Part shown: in pieces, positions 51,094 through 62,571 of the stretch
How the letters are laid out: every line of letters begins with the position of its first letter
How positions within the stretch are numbered: the first letter of the stretch is position 1
Assembly (NCBI GenBank): GCA_902624635.1
Contig: CACNYD010000001.1
Span: forward strand, 302,766 to 366,765
Direction: 5' to 3'
From: an uncultured Pelagibacteraceae bacterium
GTDB lineage: Bacteria; Pseudomonadota; Alphaproteobacteria; Pelagibacterales; Pelagibacteraceae
Length of the DNA: 64,000 bases
The notes under the pieces: generated by a model
What the model was told of the DNA's origin: nothing
Seen by the model: only the letters and a program-made list of their open reading frames with translations
The model's database searches: none
Program-made: the position numbers and the translations under genes

Positions 51094-51867
51094 TTGAAAA
51101 AAGATAAACTTATAATTTCAAAAAAAAAATTTAATTCAAGATTAATTGTCGGTACTGGAAAATATAAAAGTATGAATGAATGCGCTAAGGCAATAAAGAT
51201 ATCTGAGGCTGATATTGTAACTGTCGCTGTTAGAAGAGTTAATATTACTGATAAAAAGAAACCTTTATTGATGGATTATATAGATCCAAAAAAAATAACT
51301 TATTTACCGAATACAGCTGGATGCTTTAATTCAGAGGAGGCATTAAGAACTCTCAGACTTGCAAGAGAAATAGGAGGATGGAAATTAGTAAAGCTCGAAG
51401 TTTTGGGGGACAAAAAAAATCTTTTTCCGGAAATGATAGAAACTCTAAAATCAACAGAAATTTTAACAAAAGAAGGTTTTAAGGTTATGGTCTATTGTAA
51501 CGATGATCCTCTAATGGCCAAAAGATTAGAAAATGTTGGGGCAGCAGCTATTATGCCTCTAGCTGCACCAATTGGATCTGGTTTAGGAATTTTGAATAAA
51601 ATTAATATTCAAATAATAAGAAATCAAACAAAATTACCTTTGATAATCGATGCTGGTTTAGGACAAGCATCAGATGCAACGATTGCTATGGAATTAGGTT
51701 GCGATGGTGTCTTAGTTAATACAGCAATTGCAAAAGCAAAAAAACCATTTGAAATGGCAAAAGCATTTAAAAATGCAGTTATTGCTGGCAGACAATCTTT
51801 TTTATCTGGAAGAATTGAAAAAAAAATAATGGGAAGCGCCTCATCGCCAAAAAAAGGAATTATTTAG
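51094..51867 (+). CDS. thiG: Thiazole synthase
   Basis: TTG start; [29 protein letters not shown]. Confidence 0.95.
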   Translation: MKKDKLIISKKKFNSRLIVGTGKYKSMNECAKAIKISEADIVTVAVRRVNITDKKKPLLMDYIDPKKITYLPNTAGCFNSEEALRTLRLAREIGGWKLVKLEVLGDKKNLFPEMIETLKSTEILTKEGFKVMVYCNDDPLMAKRLENVGAAAIMPLAAPIGSGLGILNKINIQIIRNQTKLPLIIDAGLGQASDATIAMELGCDGVLVNTAIAKAKKPFEMAKAFKNAVIAGRQSFLSGRIEKKIMGSASSPKKGII

Positions 51868-53632
51868 TTTTTTTATAAAACTTTCTTTTACTATAAGTTT
51901 TTTTTCTTTTTTTTATTTCTATTATTTTTTTATCTTTGGTTAAATCATCTAAATTTTTAAGTTTTTCAAAATATTCTATTAGTTCAATTGTTTTTTTTGA
52001 TTTATTTTTAATATCAATAATATATTCTGGAATAATTAAATTGTTGTCAGAAATTATATCTATTTTCATTTTATTTTTCTTTTCAAAATAATTTAAGTCA
52101 TCAATAAAGTTTTCTTTTAAAAATGCAGAAATTTTATCACACACTCTTAACTCTACAAATTTAGCTTTATTTAAAACGGCTTTTAACTCAACTAATTTTA
52201 ATATTTTTTGAGCAAACGACTCGTCTGTTAATGAAACTTTCCATTTTACAGCACTTTCTCTTAGTCTTTGTCTTGACATCTCTAATAACCCAAAATTACT
52301 GATTCTTCCAATTTGGATCCTTGCTCTATCAGATCTACATTTCTCTTTAAGTCTTCTTTCGACCATTTTTCTATTCCCATAACTCAACATATCAATAAAA
52401 TCGATTATAATTAGTCCTGATAGGTCTCTAATTTTAATCTGTCGCGCAATTTCCTCTGCTGCTTCTAAATTTGTATCTAATGCAGTACTTTCAACATTTT
52501 TTTGTTTAATTGAACTACCTGAGTTGATATCAATCGAAACCAATGCTTCTGTTGGATTTATTACTAAATAACCGCCAGAACTTAATTTTATTTCAGTATC
52601 AAATATTTGATTTAGTTTTTGCTCAATACCTTCTTCAAAAAATAGCGGAGTTTTCCCTCTATATTTTTTAATTTTTTTCACTTGGGAGGGCATAAGCATC
52701 TTCATAAAATTTTGTGCTTTTTTGTATCCTTCGTTGCCTTCTACAATTATACTTTTAGTATTTTCATCATACATATCTCTTAAAGTTCTGTTTATTATTT
52801 CACTTTCTTGATGAATTAATGAAGGTGCGATTGCGTTAATTGCATTATCTTTAATTTGGTTCCAAGATTTGATGAGTGTTTCTAAATCATAATTAATTTC
52901 ATTTTTAGTTTTATTACTTCCTGCAGTTCGCACTATCAGTCCCATCTCTTTAGGAATTTCAATCTCATTTAAGATGGATCTTATTTTTTTTCTGTCTGCT
53001 GGATTGAAAATTTTTCTAGATATGCCACCTCCCTTAGGTGTGTTTGGCATTAAGACAATATATTTTCCTGCGATAGAAATAAAAGTACTAAGCGCAGCCC
53101 CTTTTTGACCTCTTTCATCTTTAATAACCTGAACAAGTATGACTTGATTTGGTTTAATTACCTCTTGAATTTTATATCTTTTAAATTTATTTCTACTTTC
53201 AATTTTTTTTCCTTTGTCATCTAAGTCTTTTTCTTTTTCATCATTCTCTTTCTTTTTAATTTCTATAGGATCATCAACTTCTAGCTTACCTTCAGCTAAA
53301 TTTTCCTCTTCTTTTTCTTCAAACTGTTTTGATAATTCCTCTCTTAATTTTTCTTCTTCTTTTTTAATTTTTTCTAGATCACTTTGTGGTATTTGATAGT
53401 AGTCTGATTGGATATCATTAAAAGACAGGAAACCATGACGCTCTCTTCCAAAGTCAACAAAGGCTGCTTGTAAGGATGGTTCAATTCTACTTACTTTTCC
53501 TAGATAGATATTGTTTTTAATAAGGTTATTTTTTAAACCCTCGTATTCGTAGTCTTCAATTTTATTATTTGATTTAAGAACAACTCTTGTCTCATTTGGA
53601 TGCGAAGCATCAATATATAAATTTTTTTCCAT
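51860..53632 (-). CDS. rne: Ribonuclease E/G
   Basis: S1-like N-terminus; [30 protein letters not shown]. Confidence 0.9.
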   Translation of the reverse strand: MEKNLYIDASHPNETRVVLKSNNKIEDYEYEGLKNNLIKNNIYLGKVSRIEPSLQAAFVDFGRERHGFLSFNDIQSDYYQIPQSDLEKIKKEEEKLREELSKQFEEKEEENLAEGKLEVDDPIEIKKKENDEKEKDLDDKGKKIESRNKFKRYKIQEVIKPNQVILVQVIKDERGQKGAALSTFISIAGKYIVLMPNTPKGGGISRKIFNPADRKKIRSILNEIEIPKEMGLIVRTAGSNKTKNEINYDLETLIKSWNQIKDNAINAIAPSLIHQESEIINRTLRDMYDENTKSIIVEGNEGYKKAQNFMKMLMPSQVKKIKKYRGKTPLFFEEGIEQKLNQIFDTEIKLSSGGYLVINPTEALVSIDINSGSSIKQKNVESTALDTNLEAAEEIARQIKIRDLSGLIIIDFIDMLSYGNRKMVERRLKEKCRSDRARIQIGRISNFGLLEMSRQRLRESAVKWKVSLTDESFAQKILKLVELKAVLNKAKFVELRVCDKISAFLKENFIDDLNYFEKKNKMKIDIISDNNLIIPEYIIDIKNKSKKTIELIEYFEKLKNLDDLTKDKKIIEIKKRKKTYSKRKFYKKTK

Positions 53633-53734
53633 AATTTTAAGTTTAAGTGTTTCATTTAGTGCTTATTTTTTTATAAATTTTGTTTAATAATAATGCCTTA
53701 TCTTTAACAAATTCCTATATATAATGAAATCAAA

Positions 53735-56074
53735 ATGACAAAGTTGTTCAAAAAAATTTTTGTTCTATTTTTAAGCATTTCCTTATTAACTATAATTATA
53801 GTTTTTAGCATTTTATGGACTTTTTCTAATAAAATCCCAGATTATAAGTTTCTCAAAAATTATAAGCCACCTGTATCAAGCAAAATGTACTCAGGAAATG
53901 GAGATTTAGTCGCTGATTTTTCAAAAGAAAAAAGGATTTTTGTTCCCTATAGTGCAATACCACCAAATGTAATAAATGCATTTTTATCAGCTGAGGATAA
54001 AAACTTTTTTACTCATCCGGGAGTAGATGCCAAAGGTGTTCTTAGAGCTACATTTAATAACATAAAAAACATAATGACTTCAAAAAGACTTGAAGGAGCC
54101 TCAACAATTACTCAACAAGTTGCAAAGAATTTTTTATTAACTAATGAAGTTAGTATAAATCGAAAAATTAAAGAGGCAATTCTAGCCTTTAGAATAGAAA
54201 GAGCCTTAAACAAAGAAAGAATACTAGAATTATATCTTAATCAAATTTACTTAGGCAGCGGGGCTTATGGAGTAGCTGCTGCAAGCTTAGAATATTTTGA
54301 TAAATCAATTAAAGAACTGAATTATGCAGAGGCAGCATTGTTGGCAGCTTTACCAAAAGCCCCAAGCAAATATAATCCATATAATAATGTTGATTTAGCT
54401 AAATTTAGAAGAGATTTAGTTTTAAAAAACTTGTATCAAAACGGATTTTTAAGTCTCGAGAAATATAATGAGCATAAAAATCAAAATATAAAATTAAAAA
54501 AAAAGGAAAAAATTTATTTAGAAGATGCTCAGTATTACATTGAAGATGTTAGAAAAAATATAATAGATAAACTTACTTATGAGAAAGTTTATAAACAAGG
54601 ATATAATATCAATACACCAATTAATTTAGATCTTCAAAAAATTGCAACTGAATCTTTAAGAAATGGTCTTATAGCTTATGATCAAAGAAAAGGGTGGCGT
54701 GGACCGATTACAAACATAAAATATGATAATAGTTGGTATAGAAATATAGATAAAAAATATGAATTAGAAAATTCTATTGATTGGAAAATAGCAATTGTCA
54801 GAGAAATAGGTCAATTTAAAACAAAAATTGAAACTATTGATAAATTAAGTGGTTTAATAAAATATAACGAAATCTCATGGACTAAAAAGGAGTTTAAAGA
54901 TTTATTTAAAGTTGGTGATTTAATTTATGTTAAGAGAGTTAAAGATAACTTTTATAGTTTAAAACAACTTCCAAAAATAAATGGTGGTATAGTTGTAATG
55001 GACCCTTACACAGGACGTGTTCTAGCATTGAGTGGGGGATTTAGTTTTAAATCAAGTGAATTTAATAGAGCCACTCAAGCACTACGACAACCAGGTTCAG
55101 CTTTTAAACCATTTGTATACGCGTTGGCATTAGAAAATAAATATACTCCATCATCTCTAGTGCTTGATGCACCTTTAGTTTTAGATCAAGGCGTTGATTT
55201 AAAAAAATGGAAACCAGAAAATTACGGTAAAAAGTTTTATGGACTCTCTACACTTAGGGTCGGGCTTGAAAAATCAAGAAACTTAATGACCGTAAGAATT
55301 GCTCAAAATTTAGGAGTGGAAAAAGTAGCAAAATTCTCTAAAGAGTTAAAAATATATGATGAACCTGAAGAATTACTTTCAATTTCTCTTGGGTCAGCTG
55401 AAACAACTCTTTTAAACTTAACTTCAGCTTATTCTTCATTTGTTAACGGTGGAAAACTAATTAGTCCAATTATTATAGATAGAATTCAAGACAGTGAAGG
55501 AAATACAATAATCAATAATGAAAATAGAAAGTGTAAGAATTGTGATAAGATTTCATTTACTGGTAAAAATTATCCTCAAATAGAAGATAATTACGATCAA
55601 GTAATGTCTGAACAAACTGCTTATCAAATAACTACAATATTAGAAGGAGTTATTAAAAGAGGAACCGGTAAAAAATTAAAAGATTTACAATTAAACTTGG
55701 CTGGGAAAACAGGAACTACAAATGAAAATACTGATGCATGGTTTGTTGGCTTTACGTCAAACTTAGTTATAGGAGTTTATGTTGGAATGGATAATCCAAA
55801 ACCATTAGGTAAATTTGAAACTGGATCTAAAGCCGCTTTACCCATTTTCAGAGAATTTATTGAAAAATCAGTCAAAAAATCTGATGCAAGGCCTTTTAAA
55901 GTTCCTGAGAAAATGACATTAATGGTTGTTGATCCTCTGACTGGAGAAAAAGCTAAATTTAATTCAAAAAATACAATCATTGAGGCTTACAAAAGTAAAA
56001 ATGTTTTAAATGGAAAAGTATTGTATTCTGATAATAATAGATTAGATACAAACAATATATTAAAGTTTTATTAA
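53735..56074 (+). CDS. mrcA: Penicillin-binding protein 1A
   Basis: Transglycosylase EDKNFFTHPG and GASTITQQVAKN; transpeptidase SAFKPF and GKTGTTNE. Confidence 0.95.
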   Translation: MTKLFKKIFVLFLSISLLTIIIVFSILWTFSNKIPDYKFLKNYKPPVSSKMYSGNGDLVADFSKEKRIFVPYSAIPPNVINAFLSAEDKNFFTHPGVDAKGVLRATFNNIKNIMTSKRLEGASTITQQVAKNFLLTNEVSINRKIKEAILAFRIERALNKERILELYLNQIYLGSGAYGVAAASLEYFDKSIKELNYAEAALLAALPKAPSKYNPYNNVDLAKFRRDLVLKNLYQNGFLSLEKYNEHKNQNIKLKKKEKIYLEDAQYYIEDVRKNIIDKLTYEKVYKQGYNINTPINLDLQKIATESLRNGLIAYDQRKGWRGPITNIKYDNSWYRNIDKKYELENSIDWKIAIVREIGQFKTKIETIDKLSGLIKYNEISWTKKEFKDLFKVGDLIYVKRVKDNFYSLKQLPKINGGIVVMDPYTGRVLALSGGFSFKSSEFNRATQALRQPGSAFKPFVYALALENKYTPSSLVLDAPLVLDQGVDLKKWKPENYGKKFYGLSTLRVGLEKSRNLMTVRIAQNLGVEKVAKFSKELKIYDEPEELLSISLGSAETTLLNLTSAYSSFVNGGKLISPIIIDRIQDSEGNTIINNENRKCKNCDKISFTGKNYPQIEDNYDQVMSEQTAYQITTILEGVIKRGTGKKLKDLQLNLAGKTGTTNENTDAWFVGFTSNLVIGVYVGMDNPKPLGKFETGSKAALPIFREFIEKSVKKSDARPFKVPEKMTLMVVDPLTGEKAKFNSKNTIIEAYKSKNVLNGKVLYSDNNRLDTNNILKFY

Positions 56075-57169
56075 TGGACGATAAATATTTAGACCTTAAA
56101 AAAGAAATCGAAAAAATTAACCAAAGAGTTAAGGAGTATCTTTGAAAAAAATAAGATTTACTCAAAACTGGAACATATAGATAAAAAAATGCTTGGTGCC
56201 AATTTTTGGCAAGATAAAGCAGACTCCCAAAAAACAATTAAAGAAAAAAAACTTTTTGAGGATTTGGTCAATTCATATGAAGATTCAATTAATCAACTTA
56301 AGGATTATGATGACCTTTATTCTTTAGCTACAGATGAGAATAATCTTAATGTAAAAAAAGAAGTCATGGAAAGTATTAAAGAGTTAAGATCAAAAGTTAA
56401 GAAAAATGAAATAAGATGTTTTTTATCAAATGAGGCAGACTCATTTGATTGTTATGTGGAAATTCATGCTGGTGCAGGTGGCACAGAAAGTCAAGATTGG
56501 GCCAATATGTTAAGAAGAATGTACATGAAATGGTCGGATGACAAGAATTATAAATGCAATTTAATAAGTGAGCATAAAGGTGAGGAGGCAGGAATAAAAT
56601 CTTCCACGATAAAAATTGAGGGGAATTATGTGTTTGGGTGGCTTAAAAAAGAGTCTGGAATTCACCGTCTTGTAAGAATATCTCCTTTTGATTCTGGAGC
56701 AAGAAGACATACTAGTTTTGCTAGTATTTGGGTTTATCCAGTTGTCGATGAAAATTTGAATATTGAAATATTAGACAAAGATTTAAGAATTGATACTTAT
56801 CGCTCGAGTGGCGCTGGTGGACAACACGTTAATACTACTGACAGTGCTGTAAGAATAACTCATATTCCATCAAAAATAGTCGTGCAATGTCAAAACGAAA
56901 GGTCGCAACATAAAAATAAAGAAACCTGTATGAATATGCTAAGAGCAAGACTTTATGACTTTGAAATGAAAAAAAAAGATGAAGCAAATCAAAATAATGA
57001 AGCTTCAAAAGCTGACATAGGATGGGGTCATCAAATTAGATCATACGTACTTCAACCCTACAGATTAGTTAAAGACAATAGAACAAACTTTGAAAGCACA
57101 AGCCCAGATAAAGTTTTAGATGGCGACATTGATGCTTTTTTAGAGAAATCTTTGTATCAAATTAAATGA
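56074..57169 (+). CDS. prfB: Peptide chain release factor 2, expressed by programmed +1 frameshift
   Basis: ATG 56074, in-frame TGA 56143-56145 after CTT with upstream AAGGAG; +1 frame continues EKNKIYSKLEHIDKKMLGANFWQDK...; GGQHVN release-factor motif. Confidence 0.95.
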
Positions 57170-59364
57170 AAAAAATAATTTTTAGATTTTTAATATTCAC
57201 ATTATTACTAATCTTTGGTTTCATTACTTATTTGAGCACCATTGGTGTAGAAACAAATGCTTTTAACAGTCAAATATCTAAAGAGGTTAAAAAAATTGAT
57301 AATCAATTAGAGCTAGATTTAGATAAAATAAGCATCATTTTAGATCCTTTTAAATTTAACTTAGTATTAAAAACTGTTGGGGCAAATTTAAAGAATAGAA
57401 ATAAATTAATTAAACTAGAGAGTATAAAGTCTAATATTGACATTAAAACATTCATAAATAAAAAATTTTCGTTATCTGAATTAGATATAACTACTAGGAC
57501 AATCGAAATTAAAAATTTAATTTCATTTATAAGATCAATTAAGGATAGCCCTCAAATTTATATATTAGAAAAATTTGTGAAAAAAGGATATTTGATAGCA
57601 GACATAAATCTTAAATTTGACCAAAAGGGTAATATTAAAGATGATTTTATTATAAAAGGATTTGTAAAAGATGGTGAGGTTAAACCTTTAAAAAAAATAA
57701 ATTTATCAAAAATAAATCTTATTTTTAATCTTCAAAATAATAAATTTGAATTTAAAGATATAAATTTATCATATGATAATAATGTGTTGACCTTTCCAAA
57801 ATTAAATATCAAAAAACAAAAAAATAAATTTTTGGTTTCAGGCAAAAATAATAGTAAAAATTTAGTTTTAGATAATAAAAAGATTAATCAATTATTAAAT
57901 GTCGATTTTTCTAATCTAAAGATTAACTCAGCTGAGTTTGATTTATCAAATACTTTTTCATTCAAAATTGATAATAAATACAAGATAGATGATTTTAAGA
58001 TAGATTCTTTAATTAATCTAAAAAATTCCAAAGTTGTAAGTTCAAAAAATTTAAAAGAGTTTTTTCCAGAATTAAACGAGATAATTGAGTTGTCAGATCA
58101 CCAAATACAAATTGAATATAAAGAAAATTTCCTAAGTATAATCGGTAATGGAAATATTCTAATCCAAAAAGAAAAAGATAATATTAAGTATAATTTTTTT
58201 AAATCAAAAAAAAACTTAAAATTTGATACTTCATTAGAAATCAAAAAAAACCTTTTTCACTTGAATTTTCTAAATTATAAAAAAGATCAAGATGAAAAAT
58301 TAAAAATAATTATTCTTGGAGTTAAAAATCTTTTATCAAATGAAATTAATTTTAAGAATATATCGATAAAAGAAAAAAATAATAAATTTGAAATTCAAAA
58401 CTTATTATTATCGAAGAAATATAAAATTAAATCTTTTAGCGAGGTAGATTTAAATTATTTTGATAATGACTTATTAAAAAATGAGTTATCAATTAAAAAA
58501 AGAGATAAAAATTATTCTTTAGAGTCTAAGAGTTTTAATGCCACTAAAATTATAGATGATTTATTGAAAGATAATAAAAATCCAGAGAGCAAAAAAATTT
58601 TTTCTAAAAATTTTAAACTAAATATCAAGATAGAAGAAGCATTCCTTGATAAAGATCATCTTATAGAAAATTTAGGTGGATATTTAACATTCAAAAATAG
58701 TGAAGTAATTGATGCTAATTTAGTGGGAGATTTTTCCGATAATCAGAGGATTAATTTTACTATTAAATCTACTTCAAATGAGAAAATTACAAATCTTTAT
58801 TCTGATTTAGCTAAGCCTTTTATTAACAGATACAAATTTATAAAAGGTTTTGAGCAAGGCAATTTAGATTTTTATTCTATTAAACAAAATAATGTTTCTA
58901 ATTCAAAATTAATAATAGATAATTTTAAGGTGCAGGAGGTACCAGCTTTAGCAAAATTATTAACATTAGCATCTCTTCAAGGTATTGCTGACTTGTTAAC
59001 TGGTGAGGGAATAAGATTTACAGATTTTGAGATGAAATTCTCAAATAAGAATGATCTAATGGAGATAGAGGAACTATATGCTATTGGTCCTGCTATTTCT
59101 TTATTAGTGGAAGGATACATTGAAAGTGATGACTTGGTTAGTCTTAGAGGAACTATGGTGCCAGCAACAACAATTAATAGAACTATATCCTCAATTCCTG
59201 TCCTAGGAGATATTTTAGTAGGAAAAAAAGTTGGAGAGGGTGTTTTTGGTGTGAGTTTTAAGATTAAAGGTCCACCAAATAAATTAAAAACAACCGTAAA
59301 TCCTGTTAAAACCCTTACACCAAGGTTCATCACAAGAACTCTTGAAAAAATAAAAAAAAATTAA
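57166..59364 (+). CDS. AsmA-like / DUF3971-type envelope protein
   Basis: Single N-terminal TM, long beta-rich repeats; C-terminal LRGTMVPATTINRTISSIPVLGDIL. Confidence 0.75.
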   Translation: MKKIIFRFLIFTLLLIFGFITYLSTIGVETNAFNSQISKEVKKIDNQLELDLDKISIILDPFKFNLVLKTVGANLKNRNKLIKLESIKSNIDIKTFINKKFSLSELDITTRTIEIKNLISFIRSIKDSPQIYILEKFVKKGYLIADINLKFDQKGNIKDDFIIKGFVKDGEVKPLKKINLSKINLIFNLQNNKFEFKDINLSYDNNVLTFPKLNIKKQKNKFLVSGKNNSKNLVLDNKKINQLLNVDFSNLKINSAEFDLSNTFSFKIDNKYKIDDFKIDSLINLKNSKVVSSKNLKEFFPELNEIIELSDHQIQIEYKENFLSIIGNGNILIQKEKDNIKYNFFKSKKNLKFDTSLEIKKNLFHLNFLNYKKDQDEKLKIIILGVKNLLSNEINFKNISIKEKNNKFEIQNLLLSKKYKIKSFSEVDLNYFDNDLLKNELSIKKRDKNYSLESKSFNATKIIDDLLKDNKNPESKKIFSKNFKLNIKIEEAFLDKDHLIENLGGYLTFKNSEVIDANLVGDFSDNQRINFTIKSTSNEKITNLYSDLAKPFINRYKFIKGFEQGNLDFYSIKQNNVSNSKLIIDNFKVQEVPALAKLLTLASLQGIADLLTGEGIRFTDFEMKFSNKNDLMEIEELYAIGPAISLLVEGYIESDDLVSLRGTMVPATTINRTISSIPVLGDILVGKKVGEGVFGVSFKIKGPPNKLKTTVNPVKTLTPRFITRTLEKIKKN

Positions 59365-60590
59365 TCTATTTCAACTTTGATATGTCTTTTTTTACCCAAG
59401 GAAAGTTTAATTGTATTATCTTCAAATAATTTCTCACTAATTATTAGTTTTTCATCATTGATAATTTTATTATTAATTCTAACACCACCACCTTTAATCA
59501 ATCTTCTTATCTCACTTTTAGATTTTTCTAACTTGGAAAGAGTTATTAAATCAACAATACTTAACTTGTCATTCAATTGATTTTTTTTAATTGAAACAGA
59601 AGGTAATGCAGAACCTATTGAATTTTCTGTAAAAGTTTTTTTTGCAGTTTCTTCACTTTTTTTTGCTTCTTGTTCACCATGAAGCATAGAAGTGGCTTGA
59701 TTTGCTAAAACAATTTTTTGTTCATTAATATTTTTTTCTTTAATTTTCTTTATTTCATCAATACTTAAATCTGTGAAAAAGTTCATGAATTTCGATACAT
59801 CTCTATCATCTATATTTCTCCAAAATTGCCAATAATCGTATGGTGACAAAAATTTTTCATCCAACCATATTGCTCCATTTTCAGTTTTTCCCATTTTAGC
59901 ACCTGTCGCTAACGTGATTAAAGGAGTAGTTAATCCATATGTTTGTTGATTAGAATGTCTTTTAATTAAATCTACACCATTAACTATATTACCCCATTGA
60001 TCAGATCCACCGATTTGCAATTCACAATTTTCTTTTTTATTAAGTTCTAAAAAATCGTAAGCTTGTAAAATCATATAATTAAATTCCATGTAACTCAGAG
60101 ATTGTTCTCTATCCAACCTTGTTTTTACACTTTCAAATGTTAACATTTTATTAATTGTAAAATGTTTTCCAATATCTCTCAAAAAAGAAATATAGTTTAA
60201 ATCTTTGAGCCATTCATAATTATTAACAAATATTGGTTTTACATTTTTATTACTTGTATCTAAAAATTTTTTTAAAATTCTTTCAATATTTTTAGAATTT
60301 TTTTCAATTTCATCTTCACTTAAAATTTTTCGTGTTTTATCTTTACCAGATGGGTCTCCAATTCTTGTGGTTCCTCCACCTAACAATACAATTGGTTGGT
60401 GTCCATGTTTTTGAAGCATTCGTAAACACATAATTTGTAGGAGACTGCCAACATGTAAACTTTCAGCTGTACAATCAAAACCAATGTAGGCTTTAATCTT
60501 TTTTTTATCCAATAAAGAAGATAACTCATTTTCATCAGTACATTGATAAAAGTAGCCTCTGTCTTTAAATTCTTTTAAAAATTTATTCAT
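59361..60590 (-). CDS. tyrS: Tyrosyl-tRNA synthetase
   Basis: AYIGFDCTAESLHVGSL; KMGKTENGAIWLD. Confidence 0.95.
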   Translation of the reverse strand: MNKFLKEFKDRGYFYQCTDENELSSLLDKKKIKAYIGFDCTAESLHVGSLLQIMCLRMLQKHGHQPIVLLGGGTTRIGDPSGKDKTRKILSEDEIEKNSKNIERILKKFLDTSNKNVKPIFVNNYEWLKDLNYISFLRDIGKHFTINKMLTFESVKTRLDREQSLSYMEFNYMILQAYDFLELNKKENCELQIGGSDQWGNIVNGVDLIKRHSNQQTYGLTTPLITLATGAKMGKTENGAIWLDEKFLSPYDYWQFWRNIDDRDVSKFMNFFTDLSIDEIKKIKEKNINEQKIVLANQATSMLHGEQEAKKSEETAKKTFTENSIGSALPSVSIKKNQLNDKLSIVDLITLSKLEKSKSEIRRLIKGGGVRINNKIINDEKLIISEKLFEDNTIKLSLGKKRHIKVEID

Positions 60591-60637
60591 AAGCGTATAA
60601 TTCTACAATATACAAATTTTGTTAAAAAAAAATAATA

Positions 60638-61783
60638 ATGAAAAAAAAGATATTCACCTCGATAGGTTTGATGAGCGGTACATCAATGGATGGAGTGGAT
60701 TTGTCTGTTATAAAATCTGATGGTAATGATCAATTTTCCAGTATTTATGATACTTATAAAGAGTTTGATGATGGACTTTACAAGCAATTAATTAGTTTAA
60801 GAGATAAAATTAGCAATTTTACAGACTTAAAAACTCATTCTAAAGAGATCAATGATGTAGAAAAAAAATTTACATTATTCAACAGTCACTTAATAAATGA
60901 AGTGATGGGACAAATTAATGAAGATATTGATTTAATAGGTTTTCATGGCCAAACAGTGTTCCATAATCCAAAAATTCAAATTTCAAAACAGTTAGGAGAT
61001 GGAAGACTTTTATCTAGTTTATTTAAAAAAATTGTAATCAATAATTTTAGACAAAATGATTTAAATCATGGAGGCCAAGGTGCTCCACTTACACCAATAT
61101 TTCATTGTTTGATTTCAAAAATTATCCAAAAAAAATTTAAAATTAAATTACCAATAAACATAATTAATATCGGAGGAATTACAAATATCACTCAAATCAA
61201 AAAAGATATAAATAATTCAATAACCTTTTTTGCTTATGATGTGGGCCCAGGAAACTGTTTGATAGATGATTGGGTAAGAAATAATAAAGATTTAAAATTT
61301 GATAAAGATGGAAATTATGCAAATATTGGAAAAGTTGATGATTTAATTTTAAATCAAGCAATAGATAATTTTGAGTTTAAATCTTATGAAACATCATTGG
61401 ATGTAAAAGATTTCGATACATCATTTGTAAAAGGTTTATCATTTGAGGATGGATGTACGACTTTAACAAAATTTACTGCATATCTAATTGCTGATGGTTT
61501 GAGAAAAATTAATAAAAATAATAATGTAAACCCTAATCAATATATATTTTGTGGAGGTGGAAGAAAAAATAAATCTTTGATGCAATCGATTGAAAATTAT
61601 TTAGTAAACAAGAATATAATTATAAAAGATATCGACGATTATAATTTTGATGGGAATTTTATCGAGTCCCAAGCCTTTGCATATCTGGCTATAAGGTCAT
61701 ATTTAAAATTACCTATTTCATTTCCAAGCACTACAAGATGTAAAAAAGCTATTTCTGGTGGAGATGTTTTGAAAAATTTTTAA
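60638..61783 (+). CDS. anmK: Anhydro-N-acetylmuramic acid kinase
   Basis: GLMSGTSMDGVDLSV; FHGQTVFH; NIGGITNIT. Confidence 0.95.
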   Translation: MKKKIFTSIGLMSGTSMDGVDLSVIKSDGNDQFSSIYDTYKEFDDGLYKQLISLRDKISNFTDLKTHSKEINDVEKKFTLFNSHLINEVMGQINEDIDLIGFHGQTVFHNPKIQISKQLGDGRLLSSLFKKIVINNFRQNDLNHGGQGAPLTPIFHCLISKIIQKKFKIKLPINIINIGGITNITQIKKDINNSITFFAYDVGPGNCLIDDWVRNNKDLKFDKDGNYANIGKVDDLILNQAIDNFEFKSYETSLDVKDFDTSFVKGLSFEDGCTTLTKFTAYLIADGLRKINKNNNVNPNQYIFCGGGRKNKSLMQSIENYLVNKNIIIKDIDDYNFDGNFIESQAFAYLAIRSYLKLPISFPSTTRCKKAISGGDVLKNF

Positions 61784-62436
61784 TAAAGTGCAGTTTCTTT
61801 TTTAATATATTTATTTAAACATTTATTTAATTCAGACTCATTCTTTGTAAAAAAATGATTTGCCTCAGTTATAGTTTCAAATTCTACTTTAATTCCTTTT
61901 TGTGCGCTAAGTTTGTTATCTAAGTCTTTAATAAATTCTATGGGAACTAATTCATCTTTTTTTCCATAAACCATTAAACCAGATGAAGGGCAAGGAGATA
62001 AAAAAGAAAAATCGTAAACATTTGGTTGAGGAGAAATCGCGATGAATCTATTTATTTCTGGTCTTCTCATTAATAGTTGCATAGCAATTAAAGAGCCAAA
62101 AGAGAATCCCGACACCCAACATTGCGAATTGTCAAAATTTTCTCTTTCTAACCAATCTAGTGCTGCTGCAGCGTCTGCCAGTTCTCCTTGTCCATTGTCA
62201 AATTCTCCATCACTTTTACCAACACCTCTAAAGTTTACTCGACAGACAGAAAAATCATTTTCCATAAAAGCATGAAAAGTTTCTACAACAACTTTGTTAT
62301 TCATCGTCCCTCCATATTGAGGATGAGGCTGTAATACTAAAGCGATAGGTGAAGTACTCTTTTTACTTTTAAAATATTTTGCTTCTAGTCTTCCAGCAGG
62401 ACCAGGAATAAATATTTCTAAAATTTTATTATCCAT
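61780..62436 (-). CDS. Alpha/beta hydrolase
   Basis: LVLQPHPQYGGTMNNKVV; NFRGVGKSDGEFD; GFSFGS. Confidence 0.85.
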   Translation of the reverse strand: MDNKILEIFIPGPAGRLEAKYFKSKKSTSPIALVLQPHPQYGGTMNNKVVVETFHAFMENDFSVCRVNFRGVGKSDGEFDNGQGELADAAAALDWLERENFDNSQCWVSGFSFGSLIAMQLLMRRPEINRFIAISPQPNVYDFSFLSPCPSSGLMVYGKKDELVPIEFIKDLDNKLSAQKGIKVEFETITEANHFFTKNESELNKCLNKYIKKETALY

Positions 62437-62522
62437 AATTGATATTGATAATTATTCTCAAAAAAAAATTACGTTTAACACATGTACGTGACAAAATGTT
62501 AGTGTTTTTTTATGTTAGATAC

Positions 62523-62550
62523 TTGACTAATTTAGTCGGGTTTATATATA
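62523..62550 (+). promoter_or_regulatory. Promoter with overlapping Rrf2/IscR-like operator
   Basis: TTGACT-N16-TATATA; GACTAA-T-TTAGTC inverted repeat at 62525-62537. Confidence 0.65.
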
Positions 62551-62571
62551 TCCCTGATAATTAAAGGTTTT

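Noticed and set aside
56189-57169. prfB as an N-terminally truncated or pseudogenised RF2
   Set aside because: Upstream ATG, SD-like AAGGAG and CTT-TGA slip site restore a full RF2 by +1 frameshift
58977-59333. 118-aa - strand ORF
   Set aside because: Antisense to the AsmA-like gene's conserved C-terminus
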